A program made the translations under genes and the position numbers. A stretch of DNA of 33,461 nucleotides from a virus, in the IMG/VR virus record IMGVR_UViG_3300042382_000266, positions 1 to 33,461 of that record; one strand, 5' to 3'. Shown here piece after piece: positions 13,186-21,457 of this stretch. Position 1 is the first letter of the stretch. Each line of letters begins with the position of its first letter. The notes beneath the pieces are model-generated. The model was not told the origin of the DNA and did no database searches. It was given only the letters and a program-made list of their open reading frames with translations.

Positions 13186-14047
13186 ATGAGGCAAGTGCGC
13201 GAGCAATGCCTTCTTCGAGGGAGATTTTTGGTTCATAAACTGCCAACATCCGAGATGGATCGCCCACTCGGTATTCAACACCCACAGGTGCATCAAGATT
13301 GGTCTTTATAGGTGCAAGATAACCTGCTTGCAACATCACCATCTCTGCCAACTCAATGAATGAGGTTGGTCTGCCTGAACAGATGTTCATGGTGGAAACA
13401 TTGTTGGTCACGGCTGCAAAGGTTGCCTGAACCACATCATCAATGTGAACAAAATCGCGAACCTGAGTTCCTGCGCCCCACACTTCAAATGGGTCTGCCT
13501 TGCGCTTTGCTCGTTCAATAAAGGATGGGAATGGGTAGTCAAGTGCTTGATCTGAACCGTATCCGCTAAATGGTCGAAGAACACTTACTCGCAAACCTTC
13601 AGCTCTTGCATAAGAGGCGAGCATTTCACCCGATAACTTTGCCCAACCATAGGTGAAGTCAGGTGTTCGGATGTGTTCAAGATTGATGTCAATTTCACGC
13701 AGTTTTTGTTGGTAGGCAAGTTTCTGCAAGAAGATTGGATATGCAGCAGATGAGGAGAAATAGACAATGTGCTTCGGGCGAGTACGGAGTGCCCATTGGA
13801 ACATGTCTGCATCAATGGCAAGGTCAGAGGCAACTGACAATGGGTTTCCCTCAATGGTCATTCGCCCACCGACAATTGCCGCGAGATGAATCACCACATC
13901 AAACTGAGTCGAATCTGTTGCAAAGAAGTGTCGAACCTCTTTGCCATTGACCAAATCAATGCCTGTAATCTCGTGATTCTTGCCATCAAGTGCGCGGTGA
14001 AAAGCACGCCCGACAAATCCTGCATCACCTGTGATAAGAATTTTCAT
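13184..14047 (-). CDS. NAD-dependent sugar epimerase/dehydratase (SDR)
   Basis: An extended SDR protein of about 287 residues. From the ATG at 14047 it reads MKILITGDAGFVGRAF with the GxxGxxG NAD site (residues 7-13), IHLAAIVGG, FSSSAAYP (the catalytic Ser region) and TYGWAKLSGE (catalytic Y133 and K137). It should modify a nucleotide sugar, for instance as a UDP-sugar 4-epimerase or fucose-synthase-like enzyme; the exact substrate cannot be told. It follows two glycosyltransferase-like genes, with the ATGA overlap at 14044-14047, and ends in the terminator. Confidence 0.9.
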   Translation of the reverse strand: MKILITGDAGFVGRAFHRALDGKNHEITGIDLVNGKEVRHFFATDSTQFDVVIHLAAIVGGRMTIEGNPLSVASDLAIDADMFQWALRTRPKHIVYFSSSAAYPIFLQKLAYQQKLREIDINLEHIRTPDFTYGWAKLSGEMLASYARAEGLRVSVLRPFSGYGSDQALDYPFPSFIERAKRKADPFEVWGAGTQVRDFVHIDDVVQATFAAVTNNVSTMNICSGRPTSFIELAEMVMLQAGYLAPIKTNLDAPVGVEYRVGDPSRMLAVYEPKISLEEGIARALAS

Positions 14048-14769
14048 TCCATCTCCCATTCATATTCGTATCTATCAGCACCCGTCAACAAGACAGACTT
14101 TTGTTGATCCACAGCAAAGATGAACTTATCATTCTCATCAAGGGCTGCGCCAATGTGACTGATGGGGTTGGCAGGGTCGAGCAGGTAAGGCTTGCGAACT
14201 GACTTGCCCTCAACTTGGGTGTCATAGAACTCGTCATGGACAAAGCAGGAAAATTGGATTCTTGGGTAAATCATATTTCGCAAGAAGTCTTGATCTTGGG
14301 TGTAATAGTCTGAAATCTCAACCGACTCAATCAGGGCACGGATGTCCTTAAATAAGGCGCACCGAACTGTGAACATACCTGCATTGATGGGGTAATTGTG
14401 ACCCGTTGGGTGGTCTTTCATGATGTGAGCATCAAGACCTGACTCAAGGAACTGCTCGTGGGCGTTCAACTCACGCAAAGACAGGCGAGCATCGGCATCG
14501 CGGAAGGCAACGATGTCGTAATCTAGCTCACAAGCAAGAAAGCGCCACAACTTGGCGGTGTGATCTTCGGGTGCATCTGTTTGAATGATTCGCACATTGC
14601 TGAACAGATTCAAGGTTGAAATCACCCAGGGTGGAACCGATGCCCCTACGAAAAAGACCAACTCGTATTCATCATCCAAAATCTGTTGGGCGATGATGGC
14701 GTTCTTGATTGCACCAACCGAGTACCGCAAATCTGACCCATAAAGTGAGAATGCAATTGCCTGTTTCAT
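14044..14769 (-). CDS. Glycosyltransferase-like protein
   Basis: A 241-residue protein with a Rossmann-type start MKQAIAFSLYGSDLRYSVGA, LVFFVGASVPPWVI, a metal-site-like FRDADARLS at about residue 90, then MKDHPTGHNYPINAGMF and DQDFLRNMIYP. The DAD motif and the GMF/DQDFL blocks are as in GT-A fold transferases. It probably adds a sugar to a surface glycan. It overlaps the previous GT gene and the next epimerase gene by 4 bases each, so the three form one translational unit. Confidence 0.75.
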   Translation of the reverse strand: MKQAIAFSLYGSDLRYSVGAIKNAIIAQQILDDEYELVFFVGASVPPWVISTLNLFSNVRIIQTDAPEDHTAKLWRFLACELDYDIVAFRDADARLSLRELNAHEQFLESGLDAHIMKDHPTGHNYPINAGMFTVRCALFKDIRALIESVEISDYYTQDQDFLRNMIYPRIQFSCFVHDEFYDTQVEGKSVRKPYLLDPANPISHIGAALDENDKFIFAVDQQKSVLLTGADRYEYEWEME

Positions 14770-15434
14770 CGGCGCAGTTTCTTCAGCAAGACTTCATAGG
14801 CTTCGGATTCAATGTAATTCTTGTACGCAAGAGCATCGGCAGAATAAACTTCTTGTGCATTGACTGCCACATACCCTTCATCCCACGCTGCCTTTCCTGC
14901 CACGGGATGCATATGCTCAACAATGACATCATCAAGATAATGCAGAGAGCCTAAATCCTCGCCCAATTTCTTCCAAAAGTTGTCAAGGTAGAGATGCTTC
15001 ATATTCGGCGGCACCATTCCTTGAAGGGCGCTGACAATATCTGATGTCATCGCAACCATCGTTGGAAGGCGCTTGCCTTGAAGTAGATCATTGCCGTAGG
15101 CAAGTGACGGTGCCTGTTGCAACGCCTCGATCAGTTTTGCATCCCAATCGGCGGTGCGTGGGCGGTGGTCATCGCCCAAGAAGGCGAAATACTTGTATTT
15201 GTCGGCATATTTGTGCGCCACATAATTGAGTGGCTTTGCCATACCGCGTGACTCATTATTGCAGGTGATTACATAGTCATCGCCTAATTCAAAGACATAT
15301 TCATCACCCTTGGGATCGTCATAATCAACAATAAAAAGCAACTGTGATGCAGATGACAGGTCATCGTGAGCAGCAAGTAATTCAACGGCATTTTGTGGTC
15401 TGCCACGGGTTGGAACAAGTGTGATCATTTCCAT
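14766..15434 (-). CDS. Glycosyltransferase family 2-like protein
   Basis: A 222-residue GT-A fold protein: MEMITLVPTRGRPQNAVELL (the classic GT2 opening), LLFIVDYDDPKGDEY, SRGMAKPLNYVAHKYADKY and the FLGDDHRPRTADWD block at about 95 that holds the DxD-like metal site. It then has LAYGNDLLQGKRLPTM. First gene of the three-gene sugar module. Donor and acceptor unknown. Genes of this kind in actinophages have been linked to glycosylated capsids or tails. Confidence 0.8.
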   Translation of the reverse strand: MEMITLVPTRGRPQNAVELLAAHDDLSSASQLLFIVDYDDPKGDEYVFELGDDYVITCNNESRGMAKPLNYVAHKYADKYKYFAFLGDDHRPRTADWDAKLIEALQQAPSLAYGNDLLQGKRLPTMVAMTSDIVSALQGMVPPNMKHLYLDNFWKKLGEDLGSLHYLDDVIVEHMHPVAGKAAWDEGYVAVNAQEVYSADALAYKNYIESEAYEVLLKKLRR

Positions 15435-15694
15435 TGTGATTCAATCTCCCCTGCTATTGCGGCATATGCTGCCAAGTCTACAAATGAATCCTCGTGGTCA
15501 GGTGTCTCAATCAATCGAGCTATTTTGACAAGGCATAAACACAAAGCGACCTGTGAAGGTGTTATCTCGGTTTCAAGATACACACTCCACAGGTCGGCGA
15601 TGCGCTTGTGATTTACATACGGTGATCCATAGTTTTTTTGACGATCAGTATGTGTGAGGCGCTTGGCCTCATCTAAGATTTCCCCCCGGTTCAT
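15425..15694 (-). CDS. DUF6378-like small protein
   Basis: An 89-residue protein: MNRGEILDEAKRLTHTDRQK, NYGSPYVNHKRIADLWSVYL, EITPSQVALCLCLVKIARLI and DSFVDLAAYAAIAGEIES. The RxxxYGxPxxNHxRIAxLW block followed by the K.aRl...hxDS..DlAgYaa segment is diagnostic of this helical phage family (often annotated DUF6378, possibly related to nucleotide pyrophosphohydrolases). Function unknown. It overlaps the GT2 gene start by 10 bases. Confidence 0.8.
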   Translation of the reverse strand: MNRGEILDEAKRLTHTDRQKNYGSPYVNHKRIADLWSVYLETEITPSQVALCLCLVKIARLIETPDHEDSFVDLAAYAAIAGEIESQWK

Positions 15695-15697
15695 TTT

Positions 15698-15895
15698 TTA
15701 CTTGCTACCTTTGCCAAATTCTGTTGCCTTTGGATCAAGTGCCTTCATTACAGGGCCGGCAACTGCTGCCACACCTGCAAAAAGGTAGTTCTTCAAAGGC
15801 TGATTTGGGTTTGCAAGATAGAGAGCTAAAACTGCCGCTGCACCTGCCCGAAGGTAGGTCATAACAATTGCTTGAATTTTGACTGCATCAAACAT
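15698..15895 (-). CDS. Small membrane protein, holin candidate
   Basis: A 65-residue protein with two hydrophobic stretches (VMTYLRAGAAAVLALYLA and YLFAGVAAVAGPVM) and a charged C-terminus ALDPKATEFGKGSK. The AAGGAG site that starts it also ends the endolysin gene. Position directly after a CHAP endolysin, size and hydrophobicity fit a holin, but several other small membrane genes nearby compete for that role. Confidence 0.6.
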   Translation of the reverse strand: MFDAVKIQAIVMTYLRAGAAAVLALYLANPNQPLKNYLFAGVAAVAGPVMKALDPKATEFGKGSK

Positions 15896-15897
15896 CT

Positions 15898-16398
15898 TTA
15901 CTCCTTAAAAGTAGGCTTGCCGAATCCAACGATGAACACGGGCAAGGATGGTTGTAATTTCCCACGATTTTTCTTCTTATAGGCGCGAACCTTACGGCAT
16001 ACTTGCCCACCGTTGCGTTGATCGCCCTTCTTATCAGGTGCCGTGTTGCCCTCGATTGTCACGACAGTTCCATCATCTCGAACCTGCAAGACGATGCCAA
16101 CATGAGAAATCCGGTCAAGATTATCTGATGGGAAATCAAAGAACACGATGTCACCTGGCGCGGGCGTGGCGCTTTCGGCATCTTGCCACTTGCCCTTGGC
16201 TTGGAACGCCTCTGCCCCTGACGGGGTAAAGGTGCAGTTGGGAATCTTCACCCCTGCTTGCTTTGCCACCCAATTGACAAAGGCTCCACACCAAGGTTGG
16301 TTTGCCTTTTGATAGTGAGTTTGATTATCGGCAGGGCCTTCAATAAAACCCTCTTCGCCACGAGCTACATCAAGAAATGCTTTAAGTTGTGCTGACAT
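15898..16398 (-). CDS. CHAP-domain endolysin
   Basis: A 166-residue amidase/endopeptidase of the CHAP family. The catalytic Cys is in QPWCGAFVNWVAKQAG (C37), the His in RISHVGIV (H99), and the third polar residue in TIEGNT (116-118). Between them, APGDIVFFDF is the usual CHAP loop. There is no separate wall-binding domain, only a basic C-terminus (KKKNRGKLQPSLPVF). It is placed among four small membrane or lipoprotein genes, the normal lysis arrangement. It should cleave the peptide part of the host wall. Confidence 0.9.
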   Translation of the reverse strand: MSAQLKAFLDVARGEEGFIEGPADNQTHYQKANQPWCGAFVNWVAKQAGVKIPNCTFTPSGAEAFQAKGKWQDAESATPAPGDIVFFDFPSDNLDRISHVGIVLQVRDDGTVVTIEGNTAPDKKGDQRNGGQVCRKVRAYKKKNRGKLQPSLPVFIVGFGKPTFKE

Positions 16399-16663
16399 TT
16401 TGTTCCCCTTGTTTTGGTTTTGACTTCAATCCATTTGCAGAGACAATCCCTGCCAAAGTTCCTGTGAGAAATACCGTCAATGTTGCCACGAGATCAATGA
16501 AGGCTGCATCGTTGGGTGCTTGCTTCATTGGTTGCGTTACAAATACAAGCGCCCACAGGAGTGAGAAAACCGATCCTGCAAAGACGATTGCCAAGATGAT
16601 GCCAATGGAAACAATCAGGCGAGCGTGTAATTCTTCGGGTGTGTATCTGTCACGGCGTTTCAT
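16382..16663 (-). CDS. Two-segment membrane protein, holin-like
   Basis: A 93-residue protein from the ATG at 16663 (GGAG seven bases upstream): MKRRDRYTPEELHARLIVSI, hydrophobic GIILAIVFAGSVFSLLWALV, a polar loop KQAPNDAAF and a second hydrophobic VATLTVFLTGTLAGIVSANG, ending basic. Two helices separated by an acidic loop and a charged tail suit a class II holin or a similar pore protein. The upstream ATG at 16750 would add an unlikely polar leader. It overlaps the lipoprotein gene by 14 bases. Confidence 0.6.
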   Translation of the reverse strand: MKRRDRYTPEELHARLIVSIGIILAIVFAGSVFSLLWALVFVTQPMKQAPNDAAFIDLVATLTVFLTGTLAGIVSANGLKSKPKQGEQNVSTT

Positions 16664-16838
16664 CGAATATCTCCGGAAGTAGGTCAGAGGTGCAGGTTCC
16701 TGTGATTTCGCATTGCGGTTTGTTGCATTCGGGTTTTCCCCAATTTTCAAACTCTTGGCATGGGTAGCGAACCCAACCTTGATAACTGCAACCGCTAAGA
16801 GTCAGAGCGAGTAAGAAGAATGCGATATATCTCTTCAA
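16650..16838 (-). CDS. Small lipoprotein, spanin-like
   Basis: A 62-residue protein from a TTG start at 16838 with GGAG seven bases upstream: MKRYIAFFLLALTLSGCSYQ, a signal peptide ending in the lipobox LSGC, then WVRYPCQEFENWGKPECN and further cysteines (PQCEITGTC). A TTG at 16859 gives an alternative, poorer start. A short membrane-anchored cysteine-rich lipoprotein in the lysis block resembles Rz1-type outer spanins, but the host is likely Gram-positive, so a surface or exclusion role is also possible. Confidence 0.65.
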   Translation of the reverse strand: MKRYIAFFLLALTLSGCSYQGWVRYPCQEFENWGKPECNKPQCEITGTCTSDLLPEIFDETP

Positions 16839-16998
16839 CTTGTCGCTCCAATCGTGCAACGGAATCTTTCAAACTTGATCCTGAATTTGGCTTCAACTCT
16901 GCCAAGTAATGCTTGACCAACCATCGCACCGCTGTTGCAAATGCTCCAACAATGGTGATGAGCGCAACGGCGAGAGCAGCCCAATCTTGTGCCGTCAT
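16795..16998 (-). CDS. Membrane protein with coiled-coil tail
   Basis: A 67-residue protein from the ATG at 16998 overlapping the preceding stop as ATGA: MTAQDWAALAVALITIVGAF, one membrane helix (about 5-27), a basic middle and a heptad-like SVARLERQVEEIYRILL. Membrane anchor plus coiled coil is seen in phage lysis and inner-membrane spanin-type proteins. The longer form (start 17052) adds cysteine-rich residues and lies inside the neighbouring gene. Role not certain. Confidence 0.6.
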   Translation of the reverse strand: MTAQDWAALAVALITIVGAFATAVRWLVKHYLAELKPNSGSSLKDSVARLERQVEEIYRILLTRSDS

Positions 16999-17249
16999 TG
17001 ATTGACTTCCAAAACATAAACAACGGCGGTGTTGGCTGGCGTTACCGCCCACACCTCAGCCGTTGCAGGTAGGTGCATCACATCGTGTGCCTTTGTTTCA
17101 ACAAGGACACCATTTGTGGTGCTGACTGTGTTATCTCCGCCGATGTAGATGTCTCCATGAACATTGTGAATGTGAACTTCACGAATGATGTTGCCTGTTC
17201 CAACGATCTTTGTTGGTGAGGTTGTAACCGTCACTTGGGAAGTTCGCAT
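16995..17249 (-). CDS. Hypothetical beta-rich protein
   Basis: An 84-residue protein, MRTSQVTVTTSPTKIVGTGN, followed by REVHIHNVHGDIYIGGDNTV and then VLVETKAHDVMHLPATAEVW. The even spacing of beta-type stretches with Gly turns suggests a small beta-sandwich or beta-roll. The start has an AAGGAG site. It is divergent from the sulfotransferase gene, with only 44 bases between. No family identified; small beta-rich proteins at this place often decorate virions. Confidence 0.65.
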   Translation of the reverse strand: MRTSQVTVTTSPTKIVGTGNIIREVHIHNVHGDIYIGGDNTVSTTNGVLVETKAHDVMHLPATAEVWAVTPANTAVVYVLEVNQ

Positions 17250-17293
17250 GTTGCTCCTTGATTTGTGGGGGTGTTGGCTGTTAAAATCAAAAT

Positions 17294-18124
17294 ATGGATA
17301 AAACTTTCTTTTTTATGGCAGGACTCCCACGGTCAGGAAGCACCCTACTTTCTGCAATCTTAAATCAAAATCCTGATATTTATGTCACACCTTCGGCTGA
17401 CACAAGTTTTTTGATTCTTTCACTTTACAAGACTTCGCAGGTTTCAGAGTCTTATCACGCAGGGTTTGCCCCTGAAGGTTATCAAAACATCATGGCAAAG
17501 TTGCCTCATGCCTTCTATGAACACATTGATAAGCCATACATAATTGACAAGAATCGCAATTGGGGAACTGCTGAGAACATAGAGGTTGCAGAACTCTTTG
17601 CCGATAAGGTCAAAATCATTTGTCCTGTTAGACCAATTCTTGAAGTCCTTGCATCTTTTGTGCATTTGGCTGATAAAAACCCTGACAACTTCATTGATAA
17701 ATTTGTTCCCGATTATCCTGTGAGTCAATTCAGGCCACAAAATGATGCTCGTTGTGATGCAATGATGGCTGCCAATCATCATATTGAAAACAACATTTAT
17801 TCATTGGCATCATCGCTTGATCCAAGACATCAAGGCAAATTTCATTTTGTTGCTTATGCTGACCTAATATCAAAACCTGAAAAAGTCATTCAAGCCATTT
17901 ATGAATTCCTTGATATACCTGCATTCCAACACAAGTTTGAAAATCTAAGTTGGACTCTAATGCCTAATGAAAGCAAAATTTTTGGCATTCCTAATATGCA
18001 CAAAATACGGCCCAAGATAGATGCGAGCAAAACTGATACATCTATCCTGTCCGAATATGTACACAAAAAATATGGTCACGCCTTAGATTTTATCTTCCCC
18101 AATGGGATCAAAGATTTTGTTTAA
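17294..18124 (+). CDS. PAPS-type sulfotransferase
   Basis: A 276-residue protein on the plus strand. The 5'-phosphosulfate loop is GLPRSGSTLLSAIL (residues 10-23), and the 3'-phosphate site is in CPVRPILEVLASFV (R113 and S121). The DLISKPEKVIQAIYEFLDIP segment near the end is typical of the family. It should transfer sulfate from PAPS to a hydroxyl on a sugar, protein or small molecule. The gene is more AT-rich than its neighbours, has a weak ribosome site and sits between beta-rich and propeller genes in the opposite direction, all of which suggest horizontal gain. Its stop shares a TTAA with the convergent gene at 18121. Confidence 0.9.
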   Translation: MDKTFFFMAGLPRSGSTLLSAILNQNPDIYVTPSADTSFLILSLYKTSQVSESYHAGFAPEGYQNIMAKLPHAFYEHIDKPYIIDKNRNWGTAENIEVAELFADKVKIICPVRPILEVLASFVHLADKNPDNFIDKFVPDYPVSQFRPQNDARCDAMMAANHHIENNIYSLASSLDPRHQGKFHFVAYADLISKPEKVIQAIYEFLDIPAFQHKFENLSWTLMPNESKIFGIPNMHKIRPKIDASKTDTSILSEYVHKKYGHALDFIFPNGIKDFV

Positions 18125-18417
18125 GACTGCAACACATTCAAAATTGCTTTTGATTTGATCATTTCCAAGGTTTCTGTCTTGATAGCTTTAGAACACTCAT
18201 CTGCGTACCAAAGTTTTGACAACAGTTCAACATCGGCGCTTTCAACACCTGCAATGCTGTCGTGCTGATTCTTTGAACCTCGGTGTTCCAATAATCTTTC
18301 AGGCCACTCTGTCGGCAAAGTTTGCAAGATGCTTTCATACAGGGCGATATTTGCCTCGTATTGTGCCACTTCAGCAATTCTTGCTTGTAGAGGTGTCACC
18401 TGTGTTTGTTCTGTCAT
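18121..18417 (-). CDS. Hypothetical helical protein after the propeller gene
   Basis: A 98-residue protein: MTEQTQVTPLQARIAEVAQY, long helices, SILQTLPTEWPERLLEHRGS and SADVELLSKLWYADECSKAI. It lies downstream of the propeller gene. The phage tail-fibre region often ends with small helical chaperone-type proteins, so a chaperone is possible but not shown. The stop shares the TTAA with the sulfotransferase stop. Confidence 0.65.
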   Translation of the reverse strand: MTEQTQVTPLQARIAEVAQYEANIALYESILQTLPTEWPERLLEHRGSKNQHDSIAGVESADVELLSKLWYADECSKAIKTETLEMIKSKAILNVLQS

Positions 18418-18435
18418 TTGTCTTGCTCCTTTTAG

Positions 18436-19470
18436 TTAGATGAAAGCAACGCCATATCCATTATTTGAAGGCAGCGTTGCCGGGTTTGCATATTTAGTTC
18501 CAAAGCCTGATGACCAAGGATAAGCCGTGACAAATGGAGTAGTTCCATGAGCAACCGCGATTGCCTCACCTGAAGGGCTGAAGTTAACACCCCAACCCGT
18601 ACCTGTCGGCAATGTTGCTGGGTTTGCGTATTTAGTTCCGAAGCCTGATGACCAAGGGTATGCGGTTAGGTAAGGAGAATTTGCGTGTGCAACAGCAATG
18701 ACATCACCTTGAGGTTTGAATGCGACTCGTTTGCCTTCCCCGGCAGGTATTGTTGCTGGGTTTGCATACTTAGTTCCAAAACCTGATGACCAAGGATATG
18801 CGGTGAGATAAGGAGAACTTGCGTGTCCAACAGCAATCGCATTACCCGAAGGACTAAAACTAACACCCCAACCTGTTCCAGCAGGTAGCGTTGCAGGGTT
18901 TGCATATTTAGTTCCAAAACCTGATGACCAAGGATATGCGGTGATATTGGGAGAAATATAGTGAGCAACAGCAATTGCATCACCTTGAGGCTTAAATGCT
19001 AAATCATAACCGACATTGCCAGGCAGCGTTGCAGGGTTTGCGTATTTAGTTCCAAAACCTGATGACCAAGGATACCCTGCAACATAAGGACTTGTTGCAC
19101 TAGAAACTGCAATTGCATCACCTTGAGGTCTAAACTTAACACTCCAACCTGTGCCTGTCGGTAATGTTGCTGGGTCTGCATATTTAGTTCCAAAACCTGG
19201 TGACCAAGGATATGCGCTCACGGCAGGTGGAGCAGCATGAGCAACAGCAATTGCATCACCTTGAGGCTTAAAAGTGAGGTTCAATCCTGTACCTGTGGGC
19301 GCTGTTGCTGGGTTTGCATATTTAGTTCCAAAGCCTGGCAACCAAGGATATGCCGAAACATTAGACCCGCCTGTATGAGAAACTGCTATGTAAGAAACTA
19401 AAGCCGCTGCAAAGCTACGATACCCACGCGCAGAGGCGTTTGCCAATGTTGAAATAATTGGTGACATCAA
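18436..19470 (-). CDS. Seven-repeat beta-propeller protein, probable adhesin
   Basis: A 344-residue protein made of seven tandem repeats of about 46 residues. The repeat unit is AIAVAH..xP.vTAYPWSSG followed by FGTKYANPATLPTGTGW and VxFxPxGD. WD40-like FSPSG and GWGV strands repeat with the same spacing, and the ends complement one another (the protein opens with SYIAVSHTGG and closes with GYGVAFI). This is what a closed seven-bladed beta-propeller needs. It lies downstream of the tape measure and minor tail genes, so it is probably a tail-tip or fibre adhesin. It starts just after the fibre-like gene. No signal peptide is needed for a virion protein. Confidence 0.85.
   Translation of the reverse strand: MMSPIISTLANASARGYRSFAAALVSYIAVSHTGGSNVSAYPWLPGFGTKYANPATAPTGTGLNLTFKPQGDAIAVAHAAPPAVSAYPWSPGFGTKYADPATLPTGTGWSVKFRPQGDAIAVSSATSPYVAGYPWSSGFGTKYANPATLPGNVGYDLAFKPQGDAIAVAHYISPNITAYPWSSGFGTKYANPATLPAGTGWGVSFSPSGNAIAVGHASSPYLTAYPWSSGFGTKYANPATIPAGEGKRVAFKPQGDVIAVAHANSPYLTAYPWSSGFGTKYANPATLPTGTGWGVNFSPSGEAIAVAHGTTPFVTAYPWSSGFGTKYANPATLPSNNGYGVAFI
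18436..19470 (-). repeat. Seven direct 138-base repeats encoding propeller blades
   Basis: About seven near-identical units spaced 138 bases, each with the core ATATTTAGTTCCAAA on the plus strand. Blades differ mainly at short variable loops after IAVAH and in the ATLPxGxG loop, so the repeats look like recently amplified blades under diversifying change. Confidence 0.85.
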
Positions 19471-19476
19471 TCCCCC

Positions 19477-20181
19477 TTATGCAAATTTCGTTTGTGTTTC
19501 AAGAACTGTATATGTTGGAGTTGCTGCTGTCTTAATAATTGTGAACACATATGAATCAATTGAAGATGCGTTTCCTGCTGTTATCGCTGCCGGTACCTTC
19601 GGGGTGACCGCGCTTCCATCAATCTGAATCACATTTGGATAATACGCGGTTGCACCGTTGGTGTTGAGCCATACAAGGGTGATCGCATCGCCGACTGCCA
19701 ATTTTGAGCTGAGAGTGTTTGAACCGTCATAACGGAAATTCAAGGTGTGGTTTGCGGTGGCATTGGTCGTGTAATACCACACCGATGCAGTTGCAACATC
19801 AAAGTTGATTGTGCCTGTTGCAGCACTTGCAACAACATTGACATCTTCTTCAAATCCCTTGATGACCAAATCTGACTGTGAAGATGCGATGGAAAGTGTC
19901 ACGGTGCCTGATGTTCCGCCACCTGACAAACCTGTTCCTGCCGTTACTCCTTCAATATCTCCTGCGCCAATTGCGCCCCATGATGATCCGTCATACTTCT
20001 CAACTGCGTTTGTGTCTTGAAGATATGAAAGCATTCCTTCAGCAAGCACGCCTGACAGGGCTGTTGTTCGAGCTGCTGAGTTTGCAAACACCATCACGCT
20101 CTGTTGCATCAAATAAGTATTCACCTGTGCGGCTGTTAGAACATCGCCTGTGTTGAATAACTTGTATCCTGATCCTGCCAT
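19477..20181 (-). CDS. Tail fibre-like protein
   Basis: A 234-residue protein: MAGSGYKLFNTGDVLTAAQV, MVFANSAARTTAL, SYLQDTNAVEKYDGSSWG and then Gly/Ser-rich beta repeats (GVTAGTGLSGGGTSGTVTLS). The opening is a common actinophage tail-fibre N-terminus. It lies between the minor tail protein and the propeller. AAGGAG site upstream of the ATG. It likely forms part of the tail tip. Confidence 0.75.
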   Translation of the reverse strand: MAGSGYKLFNTGDVLTAAQVNTYLMQQSVMVFANSAARTTALSGVLAEGMLSYLQDTNAVEKYDGSSWGAIGAGDIEGVTAGTGLSGGGTSGTVTLSIASSQSDLVIKGFEEDVNVVASAATGTINFDVATASVWYYTTNATANHTLNFRYDGSNTLSSKLAVGDAITLVWLNTNGATAYYPNVIQIDGSAVTPKVPAAITAGNASSIDSYVFTIIKTAATPTYTVLETQTKFA

Positions 20182-20194
20182 TGTTGCTCCTTAA

Positions 20195-21457
20195 TCAGTA
20201 GGAAAGCACAGAGTTTGCGCCATCCAAAGTTCCTTGTGTTGCCGAGTCCAAGATGAATGCCTGAATTATAGGCTCCGCTGTGAACAATTTTGTTCCCCAA
20301 GTATTGGTTGTGATGTCATGTTGAATGCCCTGAACGAATAGTTCAAGGGTAACACTTCCCGCACCGGGAGTGGATTTTGTAATGTCCACCAAGTCAAAGA
20401 TGTCTAAACTTAACCCTGCAACGATTCGGGCGGTTTCGGCATCATCTGCCAAGTTCAGCCCAATAGAGTCAATGCGGAAAACTGCATCTTTGCGTGATTG
20501 AAGAATCATCGTTGCCTGATCTAAAGACTCTGCATCTGTCTCAATCAACAAACCTTCACGCTTTCCTGAGTGAATGAAGAATGTCTCAATGCTGCTTGTA
20601 TCCTGCACCGTCTGCGCGGTACCACCCACGCGGTTGACAGTCACATCATTGAAGATCAGGGTGTCATCGTAGGCAAAGTCAATGGCCTGATATGAGATTC
20701 CCGTGCCGTCATCTGCAAAATCTGTGGCAGTTCCATCTGCCTTTTGCGCCACCGTATCGCGTGAAAGGAATGTGGCGTTGCCTTCGGGGTCAATATAGAA
20801 CCCACCGAACTCGCTGTTTTCAATTGTCTGCAAAGCATTGAGCAAGTCACGCTCGGTGCCGGGGTCTGCCTGAACGGTACTGTCACCTGTATCAATCACG
20901 CGCATTGAAGTTGGGAACGCTGGCACATCAAGAAGATTCTCCATGCGTGCCCCTGTTGTCTGCCCCGCCGATGTTCCTGCCACCGTTGAGATGGCAACAT
21001 TGGAGAAAAGACGGAATGCATCCACGCATTGCAAGGTTACGCTTGAAATGTTTTCAAGTCCGAGTTGAAAGTTTGTGTCATAGCTCGTGATATACCCTGA
21101 GTAAAGATAGTACCGAACGATTCCTGATCCTGAGTCGTAATCTGCCCAAATGCGAATCTTGCGAAGAGGCACAAGTTTGCCGTAATAGGGAGATGAGGTG
21201 TTTGTTGGCACCCAATCGCCGTTGGTATCTTCAAGGATAACTGTTGCTGTTCCTGCCTCAAACTTGTTGAGGATACGATTTCGACCTCTACGAATTGAAG
21301 CGCGGAGTGTAATGTCTGAAACATCTACAACATCAGATGTGCTATCTGCCAGGATGCCAACGCCAAGTGGCGTTGATTCATCATCAAGAATAAGTGGATT
21401 GCCGAAGGCAGGGCCGTTGGCAAAGTCAACTGAAACTCCAAGTATAGGCAAAGCCAT
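20195..21457 (-). CDS. Minor tail protein
   Basis: A 420-residue protein: MALPILGVSVDFANGPAFGN, then SDITLRASIRRGRNRILNKF, TVILEDTNGDWVP and PLRKIRIWADYDSGS. Next come the YSGYITSYDT strand and ISSVTLQCVDAF. The dense beta and Ig-like or galectin-like pattern with DNGDW loops is that of minor tail/baseplate proteins of siphoviruses that follow the tape measure. Its stop is followed by the fibre gene; its start overlaps the tape measure stop by one base. Confidence 0.8.
   Translation of the reverse strand: MALPILGVSVDFANGPAFGNPLILDDESTPLGVGILADSTSDVVDVSDITLRASIRRGRNRILNKFEAGTATVILEDTNGDWVPTNTSSPYYGKLVPLRKIRIWADYDSGSGIVRYYLYSGYITSYDTNFQLGLENISSVTLQCVDAFRLFSNVAISTVAGTSAGQTTGARMENLLDVPAFPTSMRVIDTGDSTVQADPGTERDLLNALQTIENSEFGGFYIDPEGNATFLSRDTVAQKADGTATDFADDGTGISYQAIDFAYDDTLIFNDVTVNRVGGTAQTVQDTSSIETFFIHSGKREGLLIETDAESLDQATMILQSRKDAVFRIDSIGLNLADDAETARIVAGLSLDIFDLVDITKSTPGAGSVTLELFVQGIQHDITTNTWGTKLFTAEPIIQAFILDSATQGTLDGANSVLSY

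Noticed and set aside
18436-19470. Regular direct repeats considered as CRISPR
   Set aside because: They are 138-base units in an open frame encoding propeller blades, without short identical repeats and unique spacers.
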